DNA from: an uncultured Candidatus Soleaferrea sp.
GTDB taxonomy: Bacteria > Bacillota > Clostridia > Oscillospirales > Ruminococcaceae
Reading direction: 5' to 3'
NCBI GenBank assembly: GCA_934527325.1
Contig: CAKTAG010000028.1
Span: forward strand, 1 to 14,469
DNA length: 14,469 bases
Shown piece by piece: positions 1 to 6,878 of the stretch. Position 1 is the first letter of the stretch, and each line of letters opens with the position of its first letter. The translations under genes and the position numbers were made by a program. The notes below the pieces were generated by a model that saw nothing but the letters and a program-made list of their open reading frames with translations, had not been told where the DNA came from and did no database searches.

Positions 1-273
1 CATGAGTATGGATTCGCCGTTGTCATTTCTAGCGGTCTTGAACATACTCTCCGTGCCGTCCATCACGAATTCCACGGCGACAGGCTTACCCTGCGCGTCG
101 GCAGGTGCGGACACCGTGAGGTTGATCTCCGTTTCCCGTTTCGCGTTCAGCTGGGACGCCGTCTTACTGGTGTTGATGCCGCCGGAGCTTTCAGCAGCCG
201 CCGCTGCCGCCGGCATCGTGCCCAGCAGCATCACCGCTGCCAGAAATCCGGCTAAGATTCTGCGTTTGCACAT
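1..273 (-). CDS. Secreted vWA-type domain protein, 5' end only
   Basis: Partial gene: 91 codons are visible and the reading frame runs off the window edge. It opens with ATG at 273-271, preceded by GGAGGG with good spacing. The first 27 residues form a classic signal peptide: basic start (MCKRR), a hydrophobic core with LAAVMLLG, then an alanine run that would be cut near AAA|ESS. Around residues 65-77 the sequence VAVEFVMDGTESM resembles the first strand and metal-ion site (DxSxS, here D72-G-T-E-S76) of von Willebrand A domains. This suggests an exported or surface protein, perhaps adhesin- or pilin-like, but only the edge of the domain is seen. Base composition and codon choice (GCG, CTG, GGC) are far more GC-rich than every other gene here, which points to a different source. 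Signal peptide confident; vWA assignment moderate; full function unknown. Confidence 0.7.
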   Translation of the reverse strand, partial: MCKRRILAGFLAAVMLLGTMPAAAAAAESSGGINTSKTASQLNAKRETEINLTVSAPADAQGKPVAVEFVMDGTESMFKTARNDNGESILM

Positions 274-403
274 ACTCTTCCCTCCATTGAAATCTATGGC
301 AGTACTGGCAGGGGTGAACAAAGCCTGTTCTCCTCCTGCGAGCGCAGCACAGGCGTATCCGCGTCTTTTCCGCCTCTGCACATATTGCACGCACAAATTT
401 ATT

Positions 404-419
404 TGGAATCATTATAACA
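404..419 (-). promoter_or_regulatory. Putative promoter of the vWA-type gene
   Basis: On the minus strand TGTTATAAT (419-411) is a TATAAT -10 box with the TGn extension. A poor -35 candidate, TGTTCA, lies 17 bases upstream at about 438-433. This would leave a leader of about 130 bases. The site lies where composition changes from GC-rich to AT-rich, so the -35 part may belong to a different molecule if the contig is joined there. Confidence 0.35.
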
Positions 420-470
420 TAGTGTTTTGCATCTGAACAGCCAAATTTTATATAAAAAATTCATATTGGG
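420..470. other. Composition junction, GC-rich to AT-rich
   Basis: Left of about position 420 the DNA is GC-rich with CG-rich codons. From about 440 onward it is strongly AT-rich through to the window end. No insertion-sequence ends, target-site duplication or tRNA are visible at the change. darA follows directly. The only plus-strand promoter candidate (TTGCAT 427-432, 18-base spacer, TATAAA 451-456) straddles the change and is weak. Either an assembly chimera or a recent insertion would explain it. Confidence 0.6.
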
Positions 471-485
471 GAAGTGACCTATTTT

Positions 486-809
486 ATGAAAATGATAATG
501 GCTATAGTCTCTAATGAAGATAATTCTAAAGTTTCATCTGGGTTAACTAAAGAAGGTTTTTTTGTTACTAAACTTGCAACAACAGGTGGTTTTTTAATGT
601 CTGGTAACACTACTATTATGGTTGGTACAGATGAAAATAACGTAGATAAAGTAATTGAAATAATAGGTAAACACAGTAAAAAACGTACAAAAATGGTTGC
701 ATCATCTGCATCATTCGGTATGGATATGGGAATATCTATACCTATAGAAGTAAGTGTTGGTGGTGCCACTATATTTGTTTTAAATGTAGATAGATTTGAA
801 AAATTATAA
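486..809 (+). CDS. darA: Cyclic-di-AMP receptor DarA (PstA, YaaQ family)
   Basis: 107-residue PII-like protein that binds the second messenger c-di-AMP in the cytoplasm; its downstream partner is not established in most species. Diagnostic features are the start MKMIMAIV, the motif TKLATTGGFL..GNTT near residues 28-42, and GGATIFVL near the C-terminus. Length matches the family (about 109). A GTG at 474 would add four residues, but the family begins at MKxIxAIV, and the extended anti-16S match GGAAGTGACC (470-479) sits about seven bases before ATG 486, so 486 is preferred. In other Firmicutes darA lies near tmk and holB; here holB follows after 20 bases, which supports the identity. tmk is absent because the sequence changes character just upstream. 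Confidence 0.93.
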   Translation: MKMIMAIVSNEDNSKVSSGLTKEGFFVTKLATTGGFLMSGNTTIMVGTDENNVDKVIEIIGKHSKKRTKMVASSASFGMDMGISIPIEVSVGGATIFVLNVDRFEKL

Positions 810-829
810 TACAATAAGAAGGTTATAAA

Positions 830-1768
830 TTGTTCAACAACATATATGGAAATTATTACCCCAAAAAACTAATAGAATCTTTAATTAAAAAAGACCGCAT
901 TGTTCACACAATTATTATTAATGGTGAAAACGGTTTAGGTAAGTTAACATTTGCCAAAAATATTGCTTCACAAATAGTTTATAACCAACCGTATACACAA
1001 AATATTAACAATTATATAGATATAAACATTATTAATGGCAACGATACCGGCTCTATATTAATTAACAATATAAGAGAAATTAAAAATAGCATAAATAATA
1101 CCCCTCACGAGGGTAAAAAAAAAGTTCAAATAATTGCCAATTGTGATAAAATGACAATTCAAGCTCAAAATGCACTTTTAAAATCTTTAGAAGAACCCTC
1201 TAGCACAACAGTATTTATACTTACAGTATCTAACAAACAAAAATTGTTAGGTACTATTTTATCTAGAGGTATAATTATTAATATGGAGCCAATACCTGAA
1301 AATCAAATTATTACAATACTTTCTGAACAATATAAAACTGCTGATTTACAAACTATAATTCGTGTTGCTAAAATATCTAGCGGTAATTTAGGTCTTTGTA
1401 AAAAAATATTAAGTACACCAGCAAATAAAAATATTTTAGATATATGCGAAAAATTGTTATTTTACATATTAACATCTAACGAATATGAAATAATGATTAT
1501 ACTCTCTAAATACGAAAAAGATAAATTAGGGTTAATTTTTTTATTGGAACTATTTAAATTATTTTTTTGCAAAGTTTTAAAAATGTACTTAACAGGTAAT
1601 AACTTAAACAACATAATAATTAATTATAGCGAAAATAAACACTTAATTCCTGAACTAAAAAACAAAACATATGTTTTAGATTTAATAGATGAAAGTTTAA
1701 ATTATACATTAGCAAACGTTAACATAAAACTAATTTTAGCATGGTTAAATATTAATTTAGCATTTTAA
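830..1768 (+). CDS. holB: DNA polymerase III delta' subunit, clamp loader
   Basis: 312 residues. The delta' subunit is a structural member of the AAA+ clamp-loader complex that opens and loads the beta sliding clamp. The start is TTG at 830, with AAGAAGG (817-822 region) about seven bases upstream. Visible features are a P-loop-like GENGLGKLT (32-40), in which the usual Ser/Thr after the lysine is Leu39; a conserved helix with AQNALLKSLEEP (112-123); and the sensor region TILSRG (142-147), where most delta' and DnaX proteins have SRC. The Cys4 zinc module usually found after the P-loop is missing: residues 45-100 contain no cysteine. A defective P-loop suits delta', which is generally not an ATPase. 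The C-terminal third is AT-driven (Ile, Asn, Lys-rich) and poorly recognisable. Position directly after darA is the standard Firmicutes arrangement. Confidence 0.85.
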   Translation: MFNNIYGNYYPKKLIESLIKKDRIVHTIIINGENGLGKLTFAKNIASQIVYNQPYTQNINNYIDINIINGNDTGSILINNIREIKNSINNTPHEGKKKVQIIANCDKMTIQAQNALLKSLEEPSSTTVFILTVSNKQKLLGTILSRGIIINMEPIPENQIITILSEQYKTADLQTIIRVAKISSGNLGLCKKILSTPANKNILDICEKLLFYILTSNEYEIMIILSKYEKDKLGLIFLLELFKLFFCKVLKMYLTGNNLNNIIINYSENKHLIPELKNKTYVLDLIDESLNYTLANVNIKLILAWLNINLAF

Positions 1769-1809
1769 TTATAAAATAAAAAACAGGAAGGAAGAAAAAA
1801 AGAAAAACA

Positions 1810-3678
1810 ATGGAGTATTACGCTGGAGATTATGATGTAGTTATAATTGGAGCTGGCCACGCTGGTTGCGAAGCTGGCTTAGCTGCTGCAAAACTGGGTG
1901 CAAAAACAATTATATTTTGCATCTCTATGGATGCAATAGCAAATATGCCTTGTAACCCATCTATTGGCGGAACTGCAAAAGGGCACCTTGTTAAAGAAAT
2001 AGACGCTTTAGGTGGTGAAATGGGTAAAGCCGCAGATAGCAGCACTATACAATCAAGAATGTTAAATAAAGGTAAAGGGCCAGCTGTTCATAGCCTTAGA
2101 GCACAATGTGATAGAAAAGAATATAGTAAATACATGAAAAAAACATTAGAACACCAAAAGAATTTAGATATAAAGCAAAGTGAAATTGTTGACATACGAG
2201 TTGATAGCAATAACAATGTAAAAGAAGTTGTAACAGACCTTGGCGGTGTATATAAAACCAAAACCGTTATTGTATGCACTGGAACATATTTAAAGGGTAA
2301 AATTTTTGTTGGAGATAGAACTTATGAAAGCGGCCCAGACGGGTTACACAGCGCCACTAAACTTTCTAACAGCTTAAATAAATTAGGTATTTCACTTAGA
2401 AGGTTTAAAACTGGTACTCCAGCTAGAGTTTCTAAAAAAAGTATAGACTTTACCAAACTTATAATTCAAAAAGGTGATGACCCTATAACTGCATTTTCTG
2501 CAGAAACTACTACGCCTCTTGAAAATAAAGAATATTGCTACATGGCTTACACAAACCTGCTAACCCACCAAGTAATTAAAGAAAATTTAAAACGCTCTGC
2601 TGTTTACAGCGGGTTAATAGAAGGAGTAGGCCCTAGATATTGCCCAAGTATAGAGGATAAAATAGTTAGATTTGCAGATAAAGAAAGGCACCAATTGTTT
2701 GTAGAACCAATGGGGTTAGATACAGATGAGATGTACTTGCAAGGGATGTCTACATCTTTACCTGAAGATGTACAAATAAAAATGTACCAAACAATTAACG
2801 GCTTTGAGCAATTAAAAATTATGCGTAACGCTTACGCTATAGAATATGATTGCTGTGACCCTTTAGAACTTTCTGCTAGTTTAATGTTTAAAAAAATAGG
2901 TGGGTTATTTTCTGCTGGCCAATTTAATGGAACAAGCGGATATGAAGAAGCTGCCAGCCAAGGAATTATTGCAGGAATTAACGCTGTAAAATATATAAAA
3001 AAAGAAGAACCTATAATTTTAAGCAGAGCAAATTCCTACATAGGTACTTTAATTGATGACTTAGTTACCAAAGGTTGTAATGAACCTTATAGAATGATGA
3101 CATCTCGTTCAGAGTATAGGCTAGTTTTAAGGCAAGATAACGCTGAGGAAAGATTAACACCTTTAGGCTACAAAATAGGCCTTATATCTAAAAGCAGATT
3201 CGATGAATTTTGTAAAAAAGATAAACTAAAATATGATGAAATTGAATATTTAAATAATACCATAATAAACCCCAGCAACACAACTAATGGTTACCTAGTT
3301 GCCCATAATACTTCTGCTATTAACAATGGGGTTAAGGCAGCAGAAATTTTAAAACGCCCACAAATTTGTTATAAAGACCTTGCACATTTAGGTATTAAGA
3401 CCAACATTACAAACCCAGAAATGATTGAAAAAATAGAAACAGAAATAAAATATGAAGGTTACATAAAAAAACAATTAACTAAAATTGAACAAATGAAAAA
3501 ATTAGAAAATAAAAATCTACCAACAAACATAGATTATAAAAACATTGCTGGGTTACGGTTAGAAGCCAGAGAAAAATTAAATAAAATTAAACCTACAAAT
3601 TTAGGGCAAGCTTCTAGAATTTCTGGTGTATCTCCAGCTGATATTTCAATATTATTAATATGGCTTTTTAAAAATTAA
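1810..3678 (+). CDS. mnmG: tRNA uridine-5-carboxymethylaminomethyl modification enzyme MnmG (GidA)
   Basis: 622 residues, full length for the family. With MnmE, MnmG uses FAD and methylene-tetrahydrofolate to build the 5-carboxymethylaminomethyl group on wobble U34 of certain tRNAs. The FAD dinucleotide site is GAGHAGCE at 14-21. Two conserved cysteines are present: Cys48 in MPCNPSIGG and Cys278 in the signature GPRYCPSIEDK (274-284). The second signature, AGQFNGTSGYEEAASQGIIAGINA-like, and the C-terminal helical region ending ADISILLIWL are also intact. ATG 1810 gives the usual start (MEYYAGDYDVVIIGAG); the ribosome binding site AGGAAGGAAG (1785-1794) is about 15 bases away, rather far. It follows holB by 41 bases, whereas mnmG is more often beside mnmE or rsmG. 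Neither partner gene is in this window. Confidence 0.97.
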   Translation: MEYYAGDYDVVIIGAGHAGCEAGLAAAKLGAKTIIFCISMDAIANMPCNPSIGGTAKGHLVKEIDALGGEMGKAADSSTIQSRMLNKGKGPAVHSLRAQCDRKEYSKYMKKTLEHQKNLDIKQSEIVDIRVDSNNNVKEVVTDLGGVYKTKTVIVCTGTYLKGKIFVGDRTYESGPDGLHSATKLSNSLNKLGISLRRFKTGTPARVSKKSIDFTKLIIQKGDDPITAFSAETTTPLENKEYCYMAYTNLLTHQVIKENLKRSAVYSGLIEGVGPRYCPSIEDKIVRFADKERHQLFVEPMGLDTDEMYLQGMSTSLPEDVQIKMYQTINGFEQLKIMRNAYAIEYDCCDPLELSASLMFKKIGGLFSAGQFNGTSGYEEAASQGIIAGINAVKYIKKEEPIILSRANSYIGTLIDDLVTKGCNEPYRMMTSRSEYRLVLRQDNAEERLTPLGYKIGLISKSRFDEFCKKDKLKYDEIEYLNNTIINPSNTTNGYLVAHNTSAINNGVKAAEILKRPQICYKDLAHLGIKTNITNPEMIEKIETEIKYEGYIKKQLTKIEQMKKLENKNLPTNIDYKNIAGLRLEAREKLNKIKPTNLGQASRISGVSPADISILLIWLFKN

Positions 3679-3724
3679 CACCAAAAATAATCTGTAAACA
3701 TTTAAAAGAAAGTAGTATAAATAT

Positions 3725-4588
3725 ATGGAAGCACAATTTGGACCTGCAGGTGTAAACGCCTACTTTGCATCAAATAAAAAAAATAAGTTAACAATGTTTC
3801 CTGCATATCTCTCATCGTTAAAATTATCTGCTTTTGAGTACCAGTGTGGGCATGGTGTAAGAGTAAGCGAAAACTCTGCCATTGAATTCGGAAAAATATG
3901 CAATCAGTATGCCATATCCTTATCTATTCATGCCCCTTACTATATTTCACTTTCTAGCATAGACCCACAAAAAAGAGATAACAGTGTAAAATATATTTTA
4001 CAAACTGCTACTATTGCCAAAGCTATGAATGCAAAAAAAATAGTTGTTCACAGCGGTTCTTGTGCAAAAATGTCAAGGTCCAATGCATTAACTTTAGCTT
4101 GCCAAACCTTAAAACACTCTTTAACAGCTTTAAAAAATAATAGCTTAGGCAACATAATAATATGCCCAGAAGTTATGGGCAAAACAAACCAACTAGGGTC
4201 TTTAGAAGAAGTTATAGAGCTTTGTAAAATAGATGAGCAATTATTCCCATGTATAGATTTTGGACATTTAAATTCTAGGTTATTTGGCAAATTAAAATTA
4301 AAAAAAGATTATGAACAAGTTTTTTCTGCAATAGAAAATAACCTTGGCATTTATAAATTACAAAACATGCATATTCATTTTTCTAAAATAGAATACACTA
4401 ACCCTGGCGGTGAAAAAAAGCACCTTACATTTAAAGATGAAACATATGGACCTGATTTTGAGCCTTTAGCAGAGTTGTTAGTAAAAAAATCTATATTCCC
4501 CACCATTATATGTGAATCGGCTGGTACTCAAGTTGAGGATGCTTTAGCTATGAAAAAAATATATAATAATTTTTTAATAAAAAATTAA
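3725..4588 (+). CDS. nfo: Endonuclease IV-like TIM-barrel protein (AP endonuclease family 2)
   Basis: 287 residues. Endonuclease IV cuts DNA 5' of abasic sites in base-excision repair using three zinc ions. Most metal ligands can be matched to the E. coli enzyme: His69 (SIHAPYY), His109 (VVHSGS), Glu149 (CPEVMGK), Asp178 and His181 (IDFGHLN), His216 (MHIHFSK), His233 and Glu264 (CESAG). The exception is the Asp two residues before the last His in E. coli (D-R-H), which here is Lys231 (K-K-H in GGEKKHLTF). The protein therefore belongs to a variant subfamily and may have altered metal use or activity. Start ATG 3725 has only a weak upstream AGAAAG. It lies 46 bases after mnmG and probably shares its transcript. 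Family placement is firm; true AP-endonuclease activity is less certain. Confidence 0.82.
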   Translation: MEAQFGPAGVNAYFASNKKNKLTMFPAYLSSLKLSAFEYQCGHGVRVSENSAIEFGKICNQYAISLSIHAPYYISLSSIDPQKRDNSVKYILQTATIAKAMNAKKIVVHSGSCAKMSRSNALTLACQTLKHSLTALKNNSLGNIIICPEVMGKTNQLGSLEEVIELCKIDEQLFPCIDFGHLNSRLFGKLKLKKDYEQVFSAIENNLGIYKLQNMHIHFSKIEYTNPGGEKKHLTFKDETYGPDFEPLAELLVKKSIFPTIICESAGTQVEDALAMKKIYNNFLIKN

Positions 4589-4647
4589 TTGGTTTGTATA
4601 TATGTAACCTTAATAGCCAAAAATAAATATATAACAAAATATTAAAA

Positions 4648-4653
4648 TATAAT
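4648..4653 (+). promoter_or_regulatory. Possible -10 box for the 42-residue gene
   Basis: TATAAT lies 94 bases before the start codon at 4742, but no recognisable -35 box lies 16-18 bases upstream. Transcription starting about seven bases downstream would begin almost exactly at the hairpin at 4663. Alternative sigma factors cannot be excluded. Confidence 0.3.
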
Positions 4654-4662
4654 ATTTGGTGT

Positions 4663-4713
4663 TTAAGTAACATATGTTAAAAATTTTGTTAGCAAAAATT
4701 AACTGTTACTTAA
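4663..4713 (+). promoter_or_regulatory. Long leader hairpin upstream of the 42-residue gene
   Basis: A perfect 10-base inverted repeat (TTAAGTAACA 4663-4672, TGTTACTTAA 4704-4713) continues inward through GTTAA/TTAAC (4676-4680 with 4699-4703) and TTTTG/CAAAA (4684-4688 with 4693-4697), closing on a TTAG loop. This gives about 20 pairs with small internal loops. No T-run follows on either strand, so it is not a normal terminator. It ends 11 bases before the ribosome binding site at 4725-4730. It could stabilise the mRNA or control translation. Confidence 0.55.
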
Positions 4714-4741
4714 TAAATATATTTAAGGAGTGAAAAAACAT

Positions 4742-4870
4742 ATGGCTAAACCTTCAAAAAAACCAGCAGATAAAAATCAACCTAGCAACAATAATTATAC
4801 TAACTGTACAAACAGTGCTGCATCAGATTCTAGCAACTCAACAAAAGGCAAAAAAAATAAAGGGAAATAA
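4742..4870 (+). CDS. Small Lys/Asn/Ser-rich protein, 42 residues, unrecognised
   Basis: A short frame with a consensus ribosome binding site AAGGAG (4725-4730) 11 bases before ATG, ending in TAA at 4868-4870. The product starts MAKPSKKPADKNQP, continues through an Asn/Ser/Thr stretch with one cysteine (Cys22), and ends in the basic tail STKGKKNKGK. It has no hydrophobic segment, no signal peptide and no motif I can name; it should be soluble, basic and largely disordered. A leader hairpin precedes it and a strong intrinsic terminator lies 90 bases downstream, so it has the architecture of a separately expressed gene. Small hydrophilic proteins of this composition include spore-associated and nucleic-acid-binding types, but that is only a guess. 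Confidence 0.6.
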   Translation: MAKPSKKPADKNQPSNNNYTNCTNSAASDSSNSTKGKKNKGK

Positions 4871-5224
4871 AATAGCGAATTCTGCAAAAAATTTTCAACA
4901 ACTTGTAACCATAGCTATTTGTAATAAAAAATAATATTTAAGCAAGAGTTAGCACACCAAAAAACGCTACTATAGATGGCTTATTTGCATCTATAATAGC
5001 GTTTTTACTATTTCACAATTTTTATAGTTAATAACCAACCATATATAATATTTATATCCAGTAGCATATTAATTACAAAAAATATTATAACCAATAGCCA
5101 CACAAGCCACTGCACAAATAACATTTTATTACAAACCTTATATTATTTATACAGTTGATATCTACTTTAAATACATAAAAAACTTTAATTCAAATTTTAA
5201 TAACATAAAAACAAAATTACAAAA
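4871..5224. other. Gene-free stretch between the small gene and hpf
   Basis: Very AT-rich and without a plausible coding frame. The only clear element is the bidirectional terminator at 4960-5006. I see nothing else in 4871-4959 or in 5007-5224; the latter would be a 3' untranslated tail of hpf if that transcript ends at the shared terminator. Confidence 0.6.
4960..5006. terminator. Bidirectional intrinsic terminator
   Basis: Left arm AAAAACGCTACTATAGATG (4960-4978) pairs with the right arm 4988-5006 with a single C/A mismatch, around a nine-base loop. Both strands end in a run of T, so it can stop plus-strand transcription from the small gene and minus-strand transcription from hpf. It sits between these convergent units. 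Confidence 0.9.
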
Positions 5225-5788
5225 CTATTCATCTTCAGGAATTATTAAGCCATAATCGCCACGTTTTCTTTTGTATACAATATTAACTTTACCCGTTTGA
5301 GCATTTATAAAAATAAAGAAATCATGGTCAATCATATTCATTTGCAAAATTGCTTCTGCTGGTAGCATAGGTTTAGAAGTATATAATTTATGTTTAACAA
5401 TTTTATACTCCTGCTCTTCTTCATTTTCCTTTTTGTAATCATCCATACTATCAACATCAAAAAAATCAAATTTAGGTACAAATGTTTTAGTAGAAAGTTT
5501 TTTTTCTATTTTTGTTTTGTTTTTTACAATTTGTTTTACAATTGCATCAACTGCACATTCTAATGAATCAAACATATCTGGTGTAGTTTTTTCACCACGA
5601 TACACTATTCCATTAGACCTTATTGTAACCTCAACTTTTTCACGTTCATCTTCTTTTTCGTTAGTAACTATAATATCTGCTACAACATCTTTATTAAAAA
5701 ATCTATCTAACTTCGAAAGTTTTTTATCAACTCTTTCTTTGAATTCGTCTTTAATATTTGCTTTTCTAGAAGTAATTTTTGTAACCAT
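5225..5788 (-). CDS. hpf: Ribosome hibernation promoting factor, long form
   Basis: 187 residues. Long HPF binds the 30S decoding region through its N-terminal domain, and its C-terminal domain dimerises to join 70S ribosomes into inactive 100S pairs in stationary phase or stress. The N-terminal HPF/RaiA domain spans roughly 1-105 (MVTKITSRKANIKDEFKERV at the start). A variable acidic linker follows, then the conserved C-terminal domain (HKLYTSKPMLPAEAILQMN to KRGDYGLIIPE, roughly 130-185). Length is typical. ATG 5788-5786 has AAGGTGG (5799-5793) four to five bases upstream. It stands alone with a near-consensus promoter about 110 bases upstream and ends in TAG. Confidence 0.96.
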   Translation of the reverse strand: MVTKITSRKANIKDEFKERVDKKLSKLDRFFNKDVVADIIVTNEKEDEREKVEVTIRSNGIVYRGEKTTPDMFDSLECAVDAIVKQIVKNKTKIEKKLSTKTFVPKFDFFDVDSMDDYKKENEEEQEYKIVKHKLYTSKPMLPAEAILQMNMIDHDFFIFINAQTGKVNIVYKRKRGDYGLIIPEDE

Positions 5789-5896
5789 ATAACCACCTTA
5801 TTTCTAAAATATTTTTTTATTTATGCTATTAAAACTACTTAAAGCAAAAAATATATTAACGTTATTATTTTTTACTTCAGTAAATTAATTAGTTAT

Positions 5897-5925
5897 ATTA
5901 TAACATATATATTATAATATGTGAA
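5897..5925 (-). promoter_or_regulatory. Promoter of hpf, SigA-like
   Basis: On the minus strand TTCACA (5925-5920; five of six matches to TTGACA) is followed by exactly 17 bases and TATAAT (5902-5897). Transcription would start near 5890, giving a leader of about 100 bases. A second TATAAT on the same strand (5916-5911) lies within the spacer in an AT-palindromic stretch. Confidence 0.65.
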
Positions 5926-6029
5926 GTATTTTTTTACTATATTTTTTATATCTGCCACAAAAAATACGTTGCAACATTAGCATTGTGTAAATTTATTTTT
6001 AAATATGCCTGCTTTAAAGCCAAAATTTG

Positions 6030-6671
6030 TTAATTTAATATTTTTTTTAATTCCGCCTTAATTTTTTTTAAATTACTGCAAGTAAGTAGTGGTATAAGGT
6101 CATTGATCTCATCAACACTTTTATTCCACCACTTAAATCTTAGTAATAAGTCAATCATTTCATCATCAAACCGTTTACGCAGTAATTTTGCAGGGTTACC
6201 AGCAACAATTGCATAATCTTCCACATCACTACCTACTATACTATTTGCCCCAATAATTACACCATCCCCTATGTGTACACCAGGAAGAATTACAGCATTT
6301 TGCCCAATCCATACATCATTTCCAATTACAGTATCACCTTTTAGTGTTAAATCAGATTTCGCAGGTGGCGGCATCTTCCAACCCTCTAATGTATAAAAAG
6401 GGTATGTAGAAATTGCATTCATTTGATGGTTTGCACCATTCATAATAAATTCTACCCCTGAAGCTATTTGGCAGAACTTACCTATAATTAATTTATCATT
6501 ATTCCACTCATAAAGATGTGAAACATGATTTTCAAATTCAGAATCAGCGATATATGTAAATTCTCCAACAATAATATTCGGGTTTGTAACCGTCGGTTTC
6601 ACATATATTTCTTTTGTATATCCCGCTATTGGATGTATTGTATTTGGATTAGGCTTTTTTTGATTTTTCAT
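6030..6671 (-). CDS. Vat-type xenobiotic acetyltransferase (left-handed beta-helix)
   Basis: 213 residues. This family transfers acetyl from acetyl-CoA to hydroxyl groups of antibiotics; Vat enzymes inactivate group A streptogramins, and CatB relatives act on chloramphenicol. The catalytic-loop sequence NGANHQMNAISTYPF matches the Vat pattern GANHRMDG..TYPF and places the catalytic histidine at residue 82, the number used for Vat(D). Hexapeptide repeats of the beta-helix run from about 107 to 170 (VIGNDVWIGQNAVILPGVHIGDG and on, ending GNPAKLLRKRF). The C-terminal helix region (WWNKSVDEINDLIPLL) is also typical. ATG 6671-6669 follows AGGAGG by five bases. It has its own promoter and lies between ppdK, behind a terminator, and hpf. 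Composition matches its neighbours, so recent transfer is not evident. The substrate cannot be told from sequence. Confidence 0.85.
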   Translation of the reverse strand: MKNQKKPNPNTIHPIAGYTKEIYVKPTVTNPNIIVGEFTYIADSEFENHVSHLYEWNNDKLIIGKFCQIASGVEFIMNGANHQMNAISTYPFYTLEGWKMPPPAKSDLTLKGDTVIGNDVWIGQNAVILPGVHIGDGVIIGANSIVGSDVEDYAIVAGNPAKLLRKRFDDEMIDLLLRFKWWNKSVDEINDLIPLLTCSNLKKIKAELKKILN

Positions 6672-6705
6672 TACAACCTCCTATAAATTCTAATATGATG
6701 ATTTT

Positions 6706-6714
6706 ATTATACCA
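6706..6714 (-). promoter_or_regulatory. Extended -10 promoter of the acetyltransferase gene
   Basis: The minus strand reads TGGTATAAT (6714-6706), a perfect TATAAT with TGn extension. The -35 region is weak (TTTTTG with an 18-base spacer). Its start would lie about 30 bases before the gene, with AGGAGG between. Confidence 0.5.
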
Positions 6715-6771
6715 TTTTTTGTACACAATCAAAAATGTATGTGGCAAATAGTAGCTCAAAAAATACAAATC

Positions 6772-6822
6772 AAAAAAGGCTGTAGTTAATCCGATTTTAA
6801 AAATCGTTTTTCTACAGCCTCT
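6772..6822 (-). terminator. Intrinsic terminator of ppdK
   Basis: GGCTGTAG (6778-6785) pairs with CTACAGCC (6812-6819), with a nested CGATTTT/AAAATCG hairpin inside. Read on the minus strand the stem is followed by six T. It lies about 60 bases after the ppdK stop and insulates the acetyltransferase gene. A short T-rich tract on the other strand may allow weaker termination there. Confidence 0.88.
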
Positions 6823-6878
6823 TTTATATTTAGTATAATTACCTAATGTTTAATGTGTAAAAATGTGTTCACCTATCT

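Noticed and set aside
2..436. Plus-strand frame of 144 codons over the GC-rich start
   Set aside because: It is antisense to a minus-strand start with ribosome binding site, signal peptide and metal-site motif, and its product has no recognisable features.
5890..5925. AT palindromes as a protein-binding operator upstream of hpf
   Set aside because: They arise naturally from two overlapping TATAAT-like boxes in AT-rich DNA; no independent evidence for an operator.
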